Assembly (NCBI GenBank): GCA_045114235.1
Contig: JBGUKB010000038.1
Coordinates: 1 to 64,000 of the forward strand
Origin: UBA1732 sp045114235
Lineage (GTDB): Bacteria > Verrucomicrobiota > Lentisphaeria > Victivallales > UBA1829
Reading direction: 5' to 3'
Length of the DNA: 64,000 bases
The notes under the pieces were generated by a model. That model saw only the letters and a program-made list of their open reading frames with translations, did not search any database and was not told where the DNA came from. The position numbers and the translations under genes are program-made. Numbering within the stretch: the stretch's first letter is position 1; each line of letters begins with the position of its first letter. Of the stretch, positions 39,634-48,159 are shown piece after piece.

Positions 39634-40191
39634 TCAGAATCCTCCGCGGGAAATCGCCCACATGTACATCTTCGTATCCACGCCGCAGCCTTCGGCTTCC
39701 GCCCGCCGGATGAAGTCCGCGAGCTCGTCCTGCCCGACGAGGAACGTTTCGATGTATTCGGATTCGTCGAAATGCGTGGCGAGGTCCTTCTGCGCATCGA
39801 GGTCGACGGTCATCTTCACCAGATGCACGAACTCGGAGGAGAGTCCGGGCGAGGTGAAGACCCGCGGCGAACAGTAGTCGACCGTGCCGACGTAGCCGGT
39901 CTCCTCCTTCAGTTCGCGCACAGCGGTTTCCGCCGGATCTTCGCCGGGGTTGATGAGCCCGGCGGGGAACTCGTAGACGAGGCGTCCGGTCGGGGGGCGG
40001 AACTGCCGGATGACGATGAGCTTGTTGCCCGGTTTCGTGACGGGGATCATCATGACGGCGCCCTGGGAATGGACGCGGGAGGCGGATTCCCAGGTGCGGA
40101 CCTTGCCGTCATGGCCGAGGTACGTGACCTTCTGGAGGGAAATCCAGCCGCCGGAAGCGATGGTCTCGCGGTCGAGTATCTTCGATTCCAT
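39634..40191 (-). CDS. Nudix hydrolase, ADP-ribose pyrophosphatase type
   Basis: 185 residues. The Nudix box GLINPGEDPAETAVRELKEETG is complete (about residues 80-101), with SPGLSSEF downstream as in ADP-ribose pyrophosphatases (NudF-like). It would hydrolyse ADP-ribose or related nucleoside diphosphate derivatives to AMP and a phosphorylated residue. Last gene of the iorB-paaK-aminotransferase-iorA unit, 6 bases after iorA; the association with that pathway is not obvious and may simply be cotranscription. Confidence 0.88.
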   Translation of the reverse strand: MESKILDRETIASGGWISLQKVTYLGHDGKVRTWESASRVHSQGAVMMIPVTKPGNKLIVIRQFRPPTGRLVYEFPAGLINPGEDPAETAVRELKEETGYVGTVDYCSPRVFTSPGLSSEFVHLVKMTVDLDAQKDLATHFDESEYIETFLVGQDELADFIRRAEAEGCGVDTKMYMWAISRGGF

Positions 40192-40197
40192 GATGCG

Positions 40198-41961
40198 TCA
40201 CTTCTCCTGTCCGGGGACGGGCGCGATCGCGCCGAACTTGCAGACGGATTCGCAGAGGCGGCAGCCGGAACACAGTTGCGGGTCGATGGACGGTTTGCCG
40301 TCCGCCGTGACCACGATAGCCGGGCAGCCGCATTTGAGGCACGCTTTGCAGTTTTTGCATTTGGCTACGTCGATGGCGCGGACGGGGCCGAGACGGCGGC
40401 GTATCTGGAGCGGGCAGGGGGCCTTCGAGATGATGAGGGACGGCTCGTCCGCGGCGATCTCCTCCGCGAGGACCTTGTGCAGATTCTCCTGGTCGAACGG
40501 GTCGCAGACCGTGACGCGTTTCATCCCGCAGGCGCGTGCGATGGCTTCGATGGACGCGGCGGGCGCGGGCTCGCCGGAGATGGTGCGTCCGGTGCCGGGG
40601 TGGTCCTGATGGCCGGTCATGGCGGTGCTGGAGTTGTCGACGACGATGAGCGTGGACGTGCCCTTGTTGTAGACTACGTCGAGCAACCCCGTGATGCCGG
40701 AGTGGAAGAACGTGGAGTCGCCGAGCACGCCGACGACCTTCTTCTTTTCGCCCGCCTTGTCGAGGCCGTGCGCGAGCGTGAAGCCGCCGCCCATGCAGAT
40801 CAGCACGTCGGTGCGTTCGAGCGGCGGGAAGACCGCGAGGCTGTAGCAGCCGATGTCGCCTGTCACGATCACGTCGAATTTGGTGAGCGCGTAGAAGAGC
40901 GCGCGGTGCGGACAGCCGGGGCAGAAGACCGGGGGCCGCATCGGGAGGCCGTCGGCCTGCGGGAACGGTTTCGGCAGAGAATTATTTGTGCCGCGGAGCT
41001 TTTCGCGGATTTCGAAAATGCGGTCCGGCGTGAGCTCGCCGCAGCGCGGCACGACGTCGGATTTGCCGGAACACGCGATGCCGAGCGAACGGACGTGTTC
41101 CTCCAGGATCGGGTCGCCTTCTTCTATGACGACGATGCGTTTGACGGAGGCGGCGAATTCGCGGATCATGGAGTCGGGGAAGGGCCAGGGCCAGCCGAGC
41201 TTCAGGACCGGGGCCTCCGGCATGAGCTCGCGGCAGTACAGCGCGGTGATGCCGCAGGTGATGATGCCGAGGTCGTTGCCCGTGCCGGGGATCACATGGT
41301 TCAGCGAGGCGTGCGACGAGGCGTCGGCGGATTGCGCGTCCATGCGCTCCTCGATCTTCACACGGAGCTTGCGGCCCCAGAGCGGGAGCGGCACGAAACG
41401 CGACGGTTCCTTCTTGAACTCGGTCACATTGCGCGGACGCGCCTCGCCGCATTCGACCAGCGCGCGGGAATGCCCCACGCAGGTGGTGGTACGGAGGATG
41501 ACCGGGCAGCCGTACTTTTCGGAGAGCTCGAACGCCTCCAGCATGAAGGCGCGGGCGTCGACGGCATCGGCGGGGTCGAGGATCGGGACCTTGGCGAGGC
41601 GGGCGTAATGGCGCGTGTCCTGCTCCGTCTGGGAGGAATGCTGGCCGGGGTCGTCCGCCACGACGACCACGAGTCCGCCGCGGACGCCGACATAGGAGAG
41701 CGTCATCAGCGGGTCGGCGGCGACGTTCAGCCCGACGAGCTTCATGGTGACGATGCAGCGCGCCCCGGCGATGGACGCCCCGGCGGCCGCTTCAAGCGCG
41801 ACCTTCTCGTTCGGGCTCCACTCGCAGTAGACGCCGTCGTATTTGACGAGGTTTTCGAGGATTTCGGTGGACGGGGTGCCGGGATAGCCGAAGGCCGCCG
41901 TCACGCCGCCTTCCCACGCGCCGCGGGCGATCGCCTCGTTTCCGGTGAGGAGCAGACGCAT
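40198..41961 (-). CDS. iorA: indolepyruvate:ferredoxin oxidoreductase, alpha subunit
   Basis: 587 residues. N-terminal pyruvate-ferredoxin-type domain (GNEAIARGAWEGGV, YPGTPSTEI), TPP-binding domain with GDIGCYS and GDSTFFHSG...N, and a C-terminal two-cluster ferredoxin domain: CKNCKACLKCGCP and CSGCRLCESVCK. With IorB it oxidatively decarboxylates aryl pyruvates (indolepyruvate, phenylpyruvate, hydroxyphenylpyruvate) to aryl-acetyl-CoA while reducing ferredoxin. The direction can also be reductive carboxylation. Neighbouring aminotransferase and PaaK complete the route between aromatic amino acids and arylacetates. Confidence 0.93.
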   Translation of the reverse strand: MRLLLTGNEAIARGAWEGGVTAAFGYPGTPSTEILENLVKYDGVYCEWSPNEKVALEAAAGASIAGARCIVTMKLVGLNVAADPLMTLSYVGVRGGLVVVVADDPGQHSSQTEQDTRHYARLAKVPILDPADAVDARAFMLEAFELSEKYGCPVILRTTTCVGHSRALVECGEARPRNVTEFKKEPSRFVPLPLWGRKLRVKIEERMDAQSADASSHASLNHVIPGTGNDLGIITCGITALYCRELMPEAPVLKLGWPWPFPDSMIREFAASVKRIVVIEEGDPILEEHVRSLGIACSGKSDVVPRCGELTPDRIFEIREKLRGTNNSLPKPFPQADGLPMRPPVFCPGCPHRALFYALTKFDVIVTGDIGCYSLAVFPPLERTDVLICMGGGFTLAHGLDKAGEKKKVVGVLGDSTFFHSGITGLLDVVYNKGTSTLIVVDNSSTAMTGHQDHPGTGRTISGEPAPAASIEAIARACGMKRVTVCDPFDQENLHKVLAEEIAADEPSLIISKAPCPLQIRRRLGPVRAIDVAKCKNCKACLKCGCPAIVVTADGKPSIDPQLCSGCRLCESVCKFGAIAPVPGQEK

Positions 41962-41967
41962 GGGGGA

Positions 41968-43167
41968 TTACCTCCGGGCCGCGGCCATGGCGCGCTTGAA
42001 GGACGGGAGCGAACCCGTGATGGTGCGTTCCGGCACGCAGAAGGCGAGGCGGATGAAGCCCGCCATGCCGAATCCGACGCCGGGCACCGCGAGGATGCGT
42101 TCGCCCTGCAGGATGCGCACGAACTCGACGTCGTCCGCGATCGGGGTCTTCGGGAAGAAGTAGAACGCTCCGGGCGGCAGGTAGAACTCGAATCCGGCCT
42201 CGCGCAGGACGTCCGCCATCATGTCGCGGCGGCGTCCGTAGAGGACGGGGTCGACCTCGCAGTCGATGCAGTGGTTCAGGACTTTCTGTCCGATCGCGGG
42301 GGCGTTCACGAACCCGAGGATGCGGTTTGTCATGGTGACTGCCGCGATGAATTCCTTCACGCCGTGGAAGTTAGGGGCGGCAGCCACATAGCCGACGCGT
42401 TCGCCCGCGAGCGAGAGGTTCTTGGAGAACGAGCCGATCACGATGGAGTCGTCGTAGAGCGAGAAGAGCGACGGGATATCCATGTGCTCGAAGTTGAGGA
42501 AGCGGTACGGCTCGTCGGAGATCAGCAGGATCGGGCGGCCGTTCTTCTCGGACTGTTCGCGGAGCAGCGCGGCGAGCGCGGCGAGCTCCTGCCGGTTGTA
42601 GATGCGGCCGGTCGGGTTGTTCGGGGAGTTGATGATGACTGCGCGCGTCCTGTCGCTGAGCGCGGCGCGGAAACCGTCGAGATCGAGCGAGAAATCCTCC
42701 GGGTGCGACGGGACGGGGCGGAGCTTTCCGCCAAAATTCGAGACGTAGAAGCCGTATTCGACGAAATAGGGCGCGGGGCAGAGGACTTCGCAGCCGGGTT
42801 CGAGCGTGGCGCGGAACACGGCGTTCAGGCCGCCCGCCGCGCCGCAGGTCACCACGACGTGCGAGGCGTCGATTTCGGCGGACTGTTCCTGTGAGACCTT
42901 GCGCGCGAGGGCGGCGCGGGTGTCCGGGAATCCGGCGTTCGGCATATAGCCGATGGCGTAGGGCTGATCGGCGGTCTGCGCGAAGTCGAGGAGCGCGGCC
43001 TTCACTTCGGGCGGCGGGGGCATGTCGGGATTGCCGAGGCTGAAGTCGTAGACCTGGTCGTCGCCGTATTTCTTCTTGAGTTCGATACCGGCCTCGAACA
43101 TCCTGCGGATCCAGGAGGAATGTTCCATGTAGCCGAGGATTTCGGGTGAAACGACGCTGTTCATCAT
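41968..43167 (-). CDS. PLP-dependent aminotransferase (class I, aromatic/aspartate type)
   Basis: 399 residues from ATG 43167; a second ATG follows immediately, both behind GGAGG. Fold-type I signatures: DFSLGNPDMPPPPEV, TCGAAGGLNAVF, NSPNNPTGRIYN, SDEPYRFLNF and the PLP lysine in GSFSKNLSLAGERVGY. In this operon it most likely interconverts aromatic amino acids and the 2-oxoacids used by IorAB (inference from context); sequence alone does not separate aromatic from other class I enzymes. The start overlaps the paaK stop. Confidence 0.88.
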   Translation of the reverse strand: MMNSVVSPEILGYMEHSSWIRRMFEAGIELKKKYGDDQVYDFSLGNPDMPPPPEVKAALLDFAQTADQPYAIGYMPNAGFPDTRAALARKVSQEQSAEIDASHVVVTCGAAGGLNAVFRATLEPGCEVLCPAPYFVEYGFYVSNFGGKLRPVPSHPEDFSLDLDGFRAALSDRTRAVIINSPNNPTGRIYNRQELAALAALLREQSEKNGRPILLISDEPYRFLNFEHMDIPSLFSLYDDSIVIGSFSKNLSLAGERVGYVAAAPNFHGVKEFIAAVTMTNRILGFVNAPAIGQKVLNHCIDCEVDPVLYGRRRDMMADVLREAGFEFYLPPGAFYFFPKTPIADDVEFVRILQGERILAVPGVGFGMAGFIRLAFCVPERTITGSLPSFKRAMAAARR

Positions 43168-44462
43168 TTGCCTCCTTCGTTCTTGTTCTCTTCGCCGACG
43201 GTCTCGTAGAAGATGCGCTTCGCCTTGCCTTCGGTGCGCGGAAGTTCGCCGGGCTTGTAGATATCGCCTTCGGGGGAGAACCCGAGGTCTTCCTTGAGCT
43301 GTTTTTCGACCATGTATCCGGTCACGCCGGGCTCGGCCTCGACGTTCACGCGCAGGCTCTTGATGCCGTGGTTGTCGCGGATGATGATCTGGTAGTTCGG
43401 GAGCACGCCCGGGACCTTCAGCAGGGACTGCTCGACCTGGTTCGGGAAGAAGTTCACGCCGGAGATGATGAGCATGTCGTCGAGGCGGCCGCTGATCGTG
43501 TCGAGGCGGAGGTGGGTGCGTCCGCAGACGCATTTTTCGCGGGTCAGGATGCGGCCGCGGTCGCCGGTCTTGAAGCGGATCACGGGGAGCGCTTCGCGGG
43601 TCAGGCTGGTGACGACAATCTCGCCAAACTGTCCGTCGGGGACGGGCTCGCCGGTGTCGTGGTCGACGACTTCGACGATGTACTCGTCTTCCCACATGTG
43701 GATGCCTTCGTGGGCGGGGCAGTCCATGCCGCTGCCGATGCCGCCGGTCTCGGTCATGCCGTAGATGTCGAACGCGTCAATGCCGAGTCCGTCGCGGATG
43801 CGCTTCTTCATGCCGGGGGAGAACGACTCCGCGCCGAAGATGCCGATCTTGAGGTCGGGCAGGGACTGGTTGGTCTCGGCGAGGATTTCCATGATGCGGA
43901 TGGAGTAGGATACGACGGCGACCATCACGCGGGTCTGGAAGTCGCGCGCCAGCTTGATCTGGCGGACGGTGTTGCCCGCGCCGGTCGGGACGACGAAGAG
44001 TCCGGCCTCGCGTGCGCCGTGGTAGCAGCCGAACCCGCCGTTGAAGAGCCCGAAGCCGGGCGTGATCTGGCAGGTGTCGCCGGGATTCGCGCCCGCCATG
44101 ACGTAGCAACGGCCCATGCAGCGCGCCCACTGCTTCAGGTCGGCGAGCGTGTAGGGCATCACGACCGGGGTGCCGGTGGAGCCGCTGGACATGTGCATCT
44201 CGGCGAGCTTGTTGCGCGGAACGCAGGACATTCCGAGCGGATACTGTTCGCGGAAGTCCTTCTTGGAACAGAAGGGGAGCTTATGCAGGTCGGCGAGGCC
44301 GCGGAAGTTCGCGGGGTCGACGCCTGCGGCCTTGTAGCGGGCCGCGGACCAGGGGGAGTTCTTCGCCGTGTGGGCGACGATCTCTTTCAGGCGTTTGTTC
44401 TGGAGTTCGGTGATCTGGGCGCGGGAAAGCGTCTCGAGTTCTTCGTTCAGATATCGGAACAT
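43164..44462 (-). CDS. paaK: phenylacetate-CoA ligase family adenylate-forming enzyme
   Basis: 432 residues. AMP-binding P-loop SSGSTGTPVVM, YGMTETGGIGSGMDC, and a C-terminal hinge RFKTGDRGRI match the PaaK family. It links arylacetate, CoA and ATP to give aryl-acetyl-CoA, AMP and pyrophosphate, or works backward to gain ATP. In anaerobes paaK beside iorAB serves either fermentative arylacetate production or the uptake of phenylacetate/indoleacetate for aromatic amino acid synthesis. The start overlaps the end of iorB by 16 bases, so translation is coupled. Confidence 0.9.
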   Translation of the reverse strand: MFRYLNEELETLSRAQITELQNKRLKEIVAHTAKNSPWSAARYKAAGVDPANFRGLADLHKLPFCSKKDFREQYPLGMSCVPRNKLAEMHMSSGSTGTPVVMPYTLADLKQWARCMGRCYVMAGANPGDTCQITPGFGLFNGGFGCYHGAREAGLFVVPTGAGNTVRQIKLARDFQTRVMVAVVSYSIRIMEILAETNQSLPDLKIGIFGAESFSPGMKKRIRDGLGIDAFDIYGMTETGGIGSGMDCPAHEGIHMWEDEYIVEVVDHDTGEPVPDGQFGEIVVTSLTREALPVIRFKTGDRGRILTREKCVCGRTHLRLDTISGRLDDMLIISGVNFFPNQVEQSLLKVPGVLPNYQIIIRDNHGIKSLRVNVEAEPGVTGYMVEKQLKEDLGFSPEGDIYKPGELPRTEGKAKRIFYETVGEENKNEGGK

Positions 44463-45031
44463 AGCATTCTTCCTTTCATGAATGCGGTTAAATTTGCTTC
44501 TTCAAACCCCTTTTTGACGCGGGCGAGGAGTCCGGCGCGCCAGTGGTCTTCGGAGATTTCGGGGAGACCCTTGGAAAGCGCCCCGGTCAGGATCGTGTTC
44601 GCGAGGCGGGCGTTGCCCAGCTCCAGCGCGAGCGCGTTGCAGTCCATGTACACGAGGCGCGGGAAGACGGCGTGGAGGCGGTCCTCCACGTCGGCAGGGT
44701 AGACGCAGGCGCCGTTGGTCACGGTGACCGGGATCACGCTCGATTTCGCGACGACGGCGAGCCCGTCCGGCTTCAGCCAGTGGGCGTAGCGGATCGCCTC
44801 GATGTGCTCCATGGCGGCGATCACGTCGATGCCGCCGGAGACCGCCAGCGGGGCGAACGAACCTTCGCCATAGCGGACCTGGGCGGTCACGCTGCCGCCG
44901 CGCTGCGCCATGCCGTGGATCTCGTTGGTCGTGACGTTGTATCCGGCGGCTTCGGCGGCGGACGCGATGATGCCCGCCGCGAACAGGATGCCCTGTCCGC
45001 CCACGCCGGTCAGCAGGATGCTTTTGATCAT
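44447..45031 (-). CDS. iorB: indolepyruvate:ferredoxin oxidoreductase, beta subunit
   Basis: 194 residues from the ATG at 45031; longer upstream readings run over the promoter. GVGGQGILFAAGIIASAAE, EIHGMAQRGGSV and the POR gamma-type fold match the IorB subunit, which partners IorA at 40198. Here the beta gene leads the operon and the alpha gene is fourth, an inverted and interrupted order compared with the common adjacent iorAB pair. AAGGAG lies 13 bases from the ATG. Confidence 0.9.
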   Translation of the reverse strand: MIKSILLTGVGGQGILFAAGIIASAAEAAGYNVTTNEIHGMAQRGGSVTAQVRYGEGSFAPLAVSGGIDVIAAMEHIEAIRYAHWLKPDGLAVVAKSSVIPVTVTNGACVYPADVEDRLHAVFPRLVYMDCNALALELGNARLANTILTGALSKGLPEISEDHWRAGLLARVKKGFEEANLTAFMKGRMLCSDI

Positions 45032-45089
45032 GATTGCTGTACAGCTCCTTCTGTGCTGAATGCGGAAAGAATGTCTCCGCTTTGAGTCG

Positions 45090-45104
45090 GTTTTATCATA
45101 AAAC
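45090..45104. promoter_or_regulatory. 15-bp palindrome at the iorB transcription start
   Basis: GTTTTAT-C-ATAAAAC, a perfect palindrome just downstream of the -10 box, at or next to the predicted start. Candidate operator for the aromatic 2-oxoacid operon. Confidence 0.45.
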
Positions 45105-45112
45105 AAAATTCT

Positions 45113-45141
45113 AATATAGCATAAACGCTTCCAAAAATCAA
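45113..45141 (-). promoter_or_regulatory. promoter of the iorB-paaK-aminotransferase-iorA-nudix unit
   Basis: Leftward TTGATT (complement of 45136-45141), 17-bp spacer, TATATT (complement of 45113-45118). Confidence 0.75.
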
Positions 45142-45162
45142 GCAGTGTGCGCGCGTGAATAC

Positions 45163-45198
45163 AAAAAAACACGAAGACGGTCCGAAAACCGTCTCCGT
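45163..45198 (-). terminator. terminator of the GH43-like lipoprotein gene
   Basis: Leftward ACGGAGACGGT (complement of 45188-45198) and ACCGTCTTCGT (complement of 45171-45181), one wobble, followed by GTTTTTTTG. Confidence 0.85.
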
Positions 45199-45227
45199 GC
45201 GGAGATTTGCTGAATTGTGTCGCCCGA

Positions 45228-46328
45228 TCAGTATTTCTCGAGGCCGCAGTATTTGGCGAAAGCTTCGGCCTCGTCCTTGGTCAGCATGATGACCGCGCCG
45301 TGCTTGGCTCCGGTGAAATTCGTGGTCTTCATGACGCCCTGGTTGAAGCGGCCGAGGTTCGTGAACTCGCGGAAGTCCGTGGTCTCGCTGAACGCCATTT
45401 CGTTGGGGAACGAGTAGTTGTCGAACATGAGGACGTACTTGTCGGTGCCGATGCGGCGCCACACGTTCGGGGCCTCGACCGCGCCGCCTGTCTTCGCGCA
45501 GTTCTCGTCGTTCACGTACTTGTAGCCGTAGAGCAGGTGGTCGGATTCGGCGTGCTTGATGCCGCTGTCGTAGTCGAAAAGGTGGTACTTGCCGTTCCCG
45601 TAGGAGAGATCGCCGTCGATGTAGGAGTGGTCGCCGAGGTCCGGGTCGAACCCGAGGAGCTTCGGCACGGTGACGAGCTGCGTGAAATCCTTATCCGTGT
45701 AGGAATAGTAGAGCTGCTTCACCTCGCCGCCCTTCAGACCGAGCGTGAAGTAGACGAAAATCCTGTCCGTTTCCGGGTCGTAGGCGGTCTCCGGCGCCCA
45801 CGCCTGGCTGATGTCGCCGAGCTCGGGGAACGCCTCCGCGACGTCGAAGTGCGTGCTGGTCCAGTTGATGAGGTCTTTCGACTTCATGAGCACGAGGCTG
45901 CGGTTGTTGCCCCAGCCGTATTTCTGCGCGTCGCGCTGCCACTGGGTGGAGCGCAGCCCCTGGCGCTGGGCGTAGATGTGCAGGTCGGTCGCCGCCATGT
46001 AGAAGCCGTCCGGGCCGCGGAAGATGTGCGGATCGCGGATGCCTTTCTGTTCGGCGAGGTCGATGCCGAGGAGCACGGGCTTGTTGCCGTTCACGTCGGT
46101 GAACGTGTAGCCGTCGCTGCTGAGCGCGAAGAAGATGTCGTGGTACTGTTCGCGGAACGAGACCATCAGGTACGCGCCGAAGTTGTCCTCCGTGACTTCC
46201 GGGATGCGGTCGTCGCCGCCCGAGGCGCAGCTGGCGCAGGAGGACGCGGACAGGGAGAGGAATGCGGCCGCGGAGGCGACCGCGAGCGAGGCGAGGAGAC
46301 GGCGGAAAAGGCTGCCTGTTGATTTCAT
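45228..46328 (-). CDS. GH43-like (five-bladed propeller) lipoprotein
   Basis: 366 residues. Lipoprotein signal peptide with lipobox LSASSC at about residue 31. The propeller shows IRDPHIFRGPDGFYMAATDLH, AWAPETAYDPET and SYIDGDLSYGNGKYHLF, the WAPE and RDP elements of GH43-like arabinan/xylan enzymes. The typical catalytic Asp/Asp/Glu cannot all be confirmed by eye. Anchored to a membrane and exposed to periplasm or surface. Transcribed leftward after a GT2 gene (66-base gap). Confidence 0.8.
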   Translation of the reverse strand: MKSTGSLFRRLLASLAVASAAAFLSLSASSCASCASGGDDRIPEVTEDNFGAYLMVSFREQYHDIFFALSSDGYTFTDVNGNKPVLLGIDLAEQKGIRDPHIFRGPDGFYMAATDLHIYAQRQGLRSTQWQRDAQKYGWGNNRSLVLMKSKDLINWTSTHFDVAEAFPELGDISQAWAPETAYDPETDRIFVYFTLGLKGGEVKQLYYSYTDKDFTQLVTVPKLLGFDPDLGDHSYIDGDLSYGNGKYHLFDYDSGIKHAESDHLLYGYKYVNDENCAKTGGAVEAPNVWRRIGTDKYVLMFDNYSFPNEMAFSETTDFREFTNLGRFNQGVMKTTNFTGAKHGAVIMLTKDEAEAFAKYCGLEKY

Positions 46329-46394
46329 GGGCGGGATTCCTTTGTTATGTGAGACGGTTCGTTTGAGGCGGGGTAGGGGATGCGCGATTGTTTG

Positions 46395-47111
46395 TCAGAG
46401 GCGGAAAAGCCCGTACTGGAGGATGCAGCGGAGCGCGGAGACGCCGTCTTTCCAGTTGATCTTCTTGCCTTCCTCGTAGCTCCGGGGGGCGTAGGAGACC
46501 GGGACCTGCCAGGCGCGCGGATGCAGACGGGCGATCTTGAGCGTGAATTCCGGCTCGAAGCCGAAGCGTTTTTCATTCAGCTGGATCTTCTGCAGGAGCT
46601 CGCGGCGGACCATCTTGTAGCAGCACTCCATGTCGGAGAGCGCGAGGTTGGAGAAGATGTTGCAGAAGACGGTGAGGAACTCGTTGATCTTCGAGTGCCC
46701 GTAGAGCATGACTTGCTGGGACCCGGTCCGCGTAATGGAGGTGCGCGCACCGAAGACGACGTCCGCCTTGTCGTCGAAGATGGGCTGAAGGACGGACGGG
46801 AGTTCCTTCGGGTTGTACTCGAAATCCGCATCCTGCACGCAGACGACGTCACCGGTCGCCATGGCGAATCCGGTATGGAGCGCCGCGCCCTTGCCGCCGT
46901 TGACTTCATGGCGTTTGATCTTGAATCCGCGCGCTTCCCACGCCTGAAGGCGTTCCCAGGTCTTGTCCGTGGAGTGGTCGTCGACGGCGATGTATTCCAG
47001 CTCGACGCCTTCCTGAAAGCGAACGGCGCAGACCCGTTCGAGGATCTCGTCGATGTATCGTTCCTCGTTGTAGACGGGGATCACGATCGAAAGTTTGAGT
47101 TTGTCCGGCAT
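46395..47111 (-). CDS. family 2 glycosyltransferase (dolichol-phosphate mannosyltransferase-like)
   Basis: 238 residues from the ATG at 47111; an ATG eight codons earlier is possible. SIVIPVYNEERYIDEIL, DDHSTDKT, GKGAALHTGFA and the metal motif DADFEYNPKEL form the GT-A core; YKMVRRELL and FGFEPEFTLK follow as in DPM1-like proteins. Cytoplasmic, no membrane helices, so it probably hands a sugar to a polyprenyl carrier for envelope glycans. Own promoter divergent from the lipoprotein at 47341. Confidence 0.87.
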   Translation of the reverse strand: MPDKLKLSIVIPVYNEERYIDEILERVCAVRFQEGVELEYIAVDDHSTDKTWERLQAWEARGFKIKRHEVNGGKGAALHTGFAMATGDVVCVQDADFEYNPKELPSVLQPIFDDKADVVFGARTSITRTGSQQVMLYGHSKINEFLTVFCNIFSNLALSDMECCYKMVRRELLQKIQLNEKRFGFEPEFTLKIARLHPRAWQVPVSYAPRSYEEGKKINWKDGVSALRCILQYGLFRL

Positions 47112-47192
47112 AGGATATCCGATGTTGAAACGCATCCGCTGGCCGGTTCGCCGGCGGCGCGGGATGTTCTTTTATTGGTTTTTACGCTAAAT

Positions 47193-47221
47193 AAGATATG
47201 CCGGGAACGCGTTTTTTTCAA
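47193..47221 (-). promoter_or_regulatory. promoter of the GT2 gene
   Basis: Leftward TTGAAA (complement of 47216-47221), 17-bp spacer, TATCTT (complement of 47193-47198). Confidence 0.65.
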
Positions 47222-47250
47222 GTCCCGGAGACTTTTTTTTGAAAAAGCGC

Positions 47251-47279
47251 TTGCATTTCTCCGGTTTCAGGGTTAAATT
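47251..47279 (+). promoter_or_regulatory. promoter of the small lipoprotein gene
   Basis: TTGCAT (47251-47256), 17-bp spacer, TAAATT (47274-47279); divergent from the GT2 promoter 30 bases away. Confidence 0.7.
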
Positions 47280-47340
47280 CTTTTGTGCATATTTATCTCC
47301 AAATGTTATATGAACCGGTCATTTGAAAGGTTTTTTCGAC

Positions 47341-47988
47341 ATGAAACATCTCTTTTTTGCCGTTGTTCTTCTCGGTTTCCTTTGCTCCTGCGCCCATGAC
47401 ACGGAACCGAAGCCGTTGTACGCCAGCCGGTTCTATACGGAGAAGGACGCGGCTGTCCCGAACGGCTGGCGCTATGTCGAGGACGGTTTCTATTCTGCGC
47501 CACTGGCGTTCGACGTGTCGCCGTACCGCGGCCTGGACGAGAGCAGCGACAAGTATGACGAACGCGCCAACCTTTTCACCGTGAGGACCGGAGAGCATCC
47601 GACCATATACGATTACTGCGGTTTTTATGACGTGGAGGATGACTCCGTCATCGACGTCGTCGCGAACGCCTTTGGACAGGGGTCGTTCTCGCTCGGCGTG
47701 GCGTTCTACGATGCGGATCAGAATATCCTCGGCGAACGTCATCAGGGGTTCAATATCCTGCCCGTCAGCGGCGACCGGCCGTTCAAGAACTACCGCTTCC
47801 GCCTGTATTTCCTTGCCAACGAGAACAGAAAGGCGCGGTTCGTCCGCCTCATGTTCATCGTCGATCCGTCCTCCACGCTCACGCTGCGGGATATTTCGCT
47901 CAATGTCACGCCGTACGACGTCGACCGGATGGACAGCAACTACATCAAGTTCAAGGAACAGGAAGCGAAGCAGAACCGCCGGAAATGA
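47341..47988 (+). CDS. small lipoprotein of unknown function
   Basis: 215 residues from ATG 47341 (GAAAGG ten bases upstream). Lipoprotein signal peptide MKHLFFAVVLLGFLCSC with the lipobox Cys at 16 or 18. The mature part looks like a single beta-rich domain with many aromatic residues (YDYCGFYDVEDDSVIDV, GSFSLGVAFYDADQN, YRFRLYFLANENRKAR), reminiscent of a carbohydrate-binding jelly roll, but I do not recognise a named family. Monocistronic: own promoter and terminator. Confidence 0.7.
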   Translation: MKHLFFAVVLLGFLCSCAHDTEPKPLYASRFYTEKDAAVPNGWRYVEDGFYSAPLAFDVSPYRGLDESSDKYDERANLFTVRTGEHPTIYDYCGFYDVEDDSVIDVVANAFGQGSFSLGVAFYDADQNILGERHQGFNILPVSGDRPFKNYRFRLYFLANENRKARFVRLMFIVDPSSTLTLRDISLNVTPYDVDRMDSNYIKFKEQEAKQNRRK

Positions 47989-48016
47989 CCCGGCATTTCT
48001 GAGCTGAAAACGATTC

Positions 48017-48044
48017 GGCGGAGTCCCCGGACCCCGCCTTTTTT
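48017..48044 (+). terminator. terminator of the small lipoprotein gene
   Basis: GGCGGAGTCC (48017-48026) and GGACCCCGCC (48029-48038), one mismatch, short loop, then TTTTTT. Confidence 0.75.
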
Positions 48045-48124
48045 GTCTCGGGGCGGCGAATCAGGCTGTCCTGTCCTTTCGCGGAAAAACGTCCCGATTT
48101 ATTTATGAAGTCGGCTTGGCATAT

Positions 48125-48153
48125 TTGACAAAACGCATATGCGCATATATATT
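48125..48153 (+). promoter_or_regulatory. promoter of the giant hybrid kinase gene
   Basis: TTGACA (48125-48130), 17-bp spacer, TATATT (48148-48153). The spacer contains the perfect palindrome CGCATATGCG (48134-48143), a candidate repressor site. Confidence 0.8.
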
Positions 48154-48159
48154 AGAACA

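Noticed and set aside
39607..42894. 1095-residue rightward open frame opposite nudix, iorA and the aminotransferase
   Set aside because: Spans three real genes on the other strand and has shadow-type composition.
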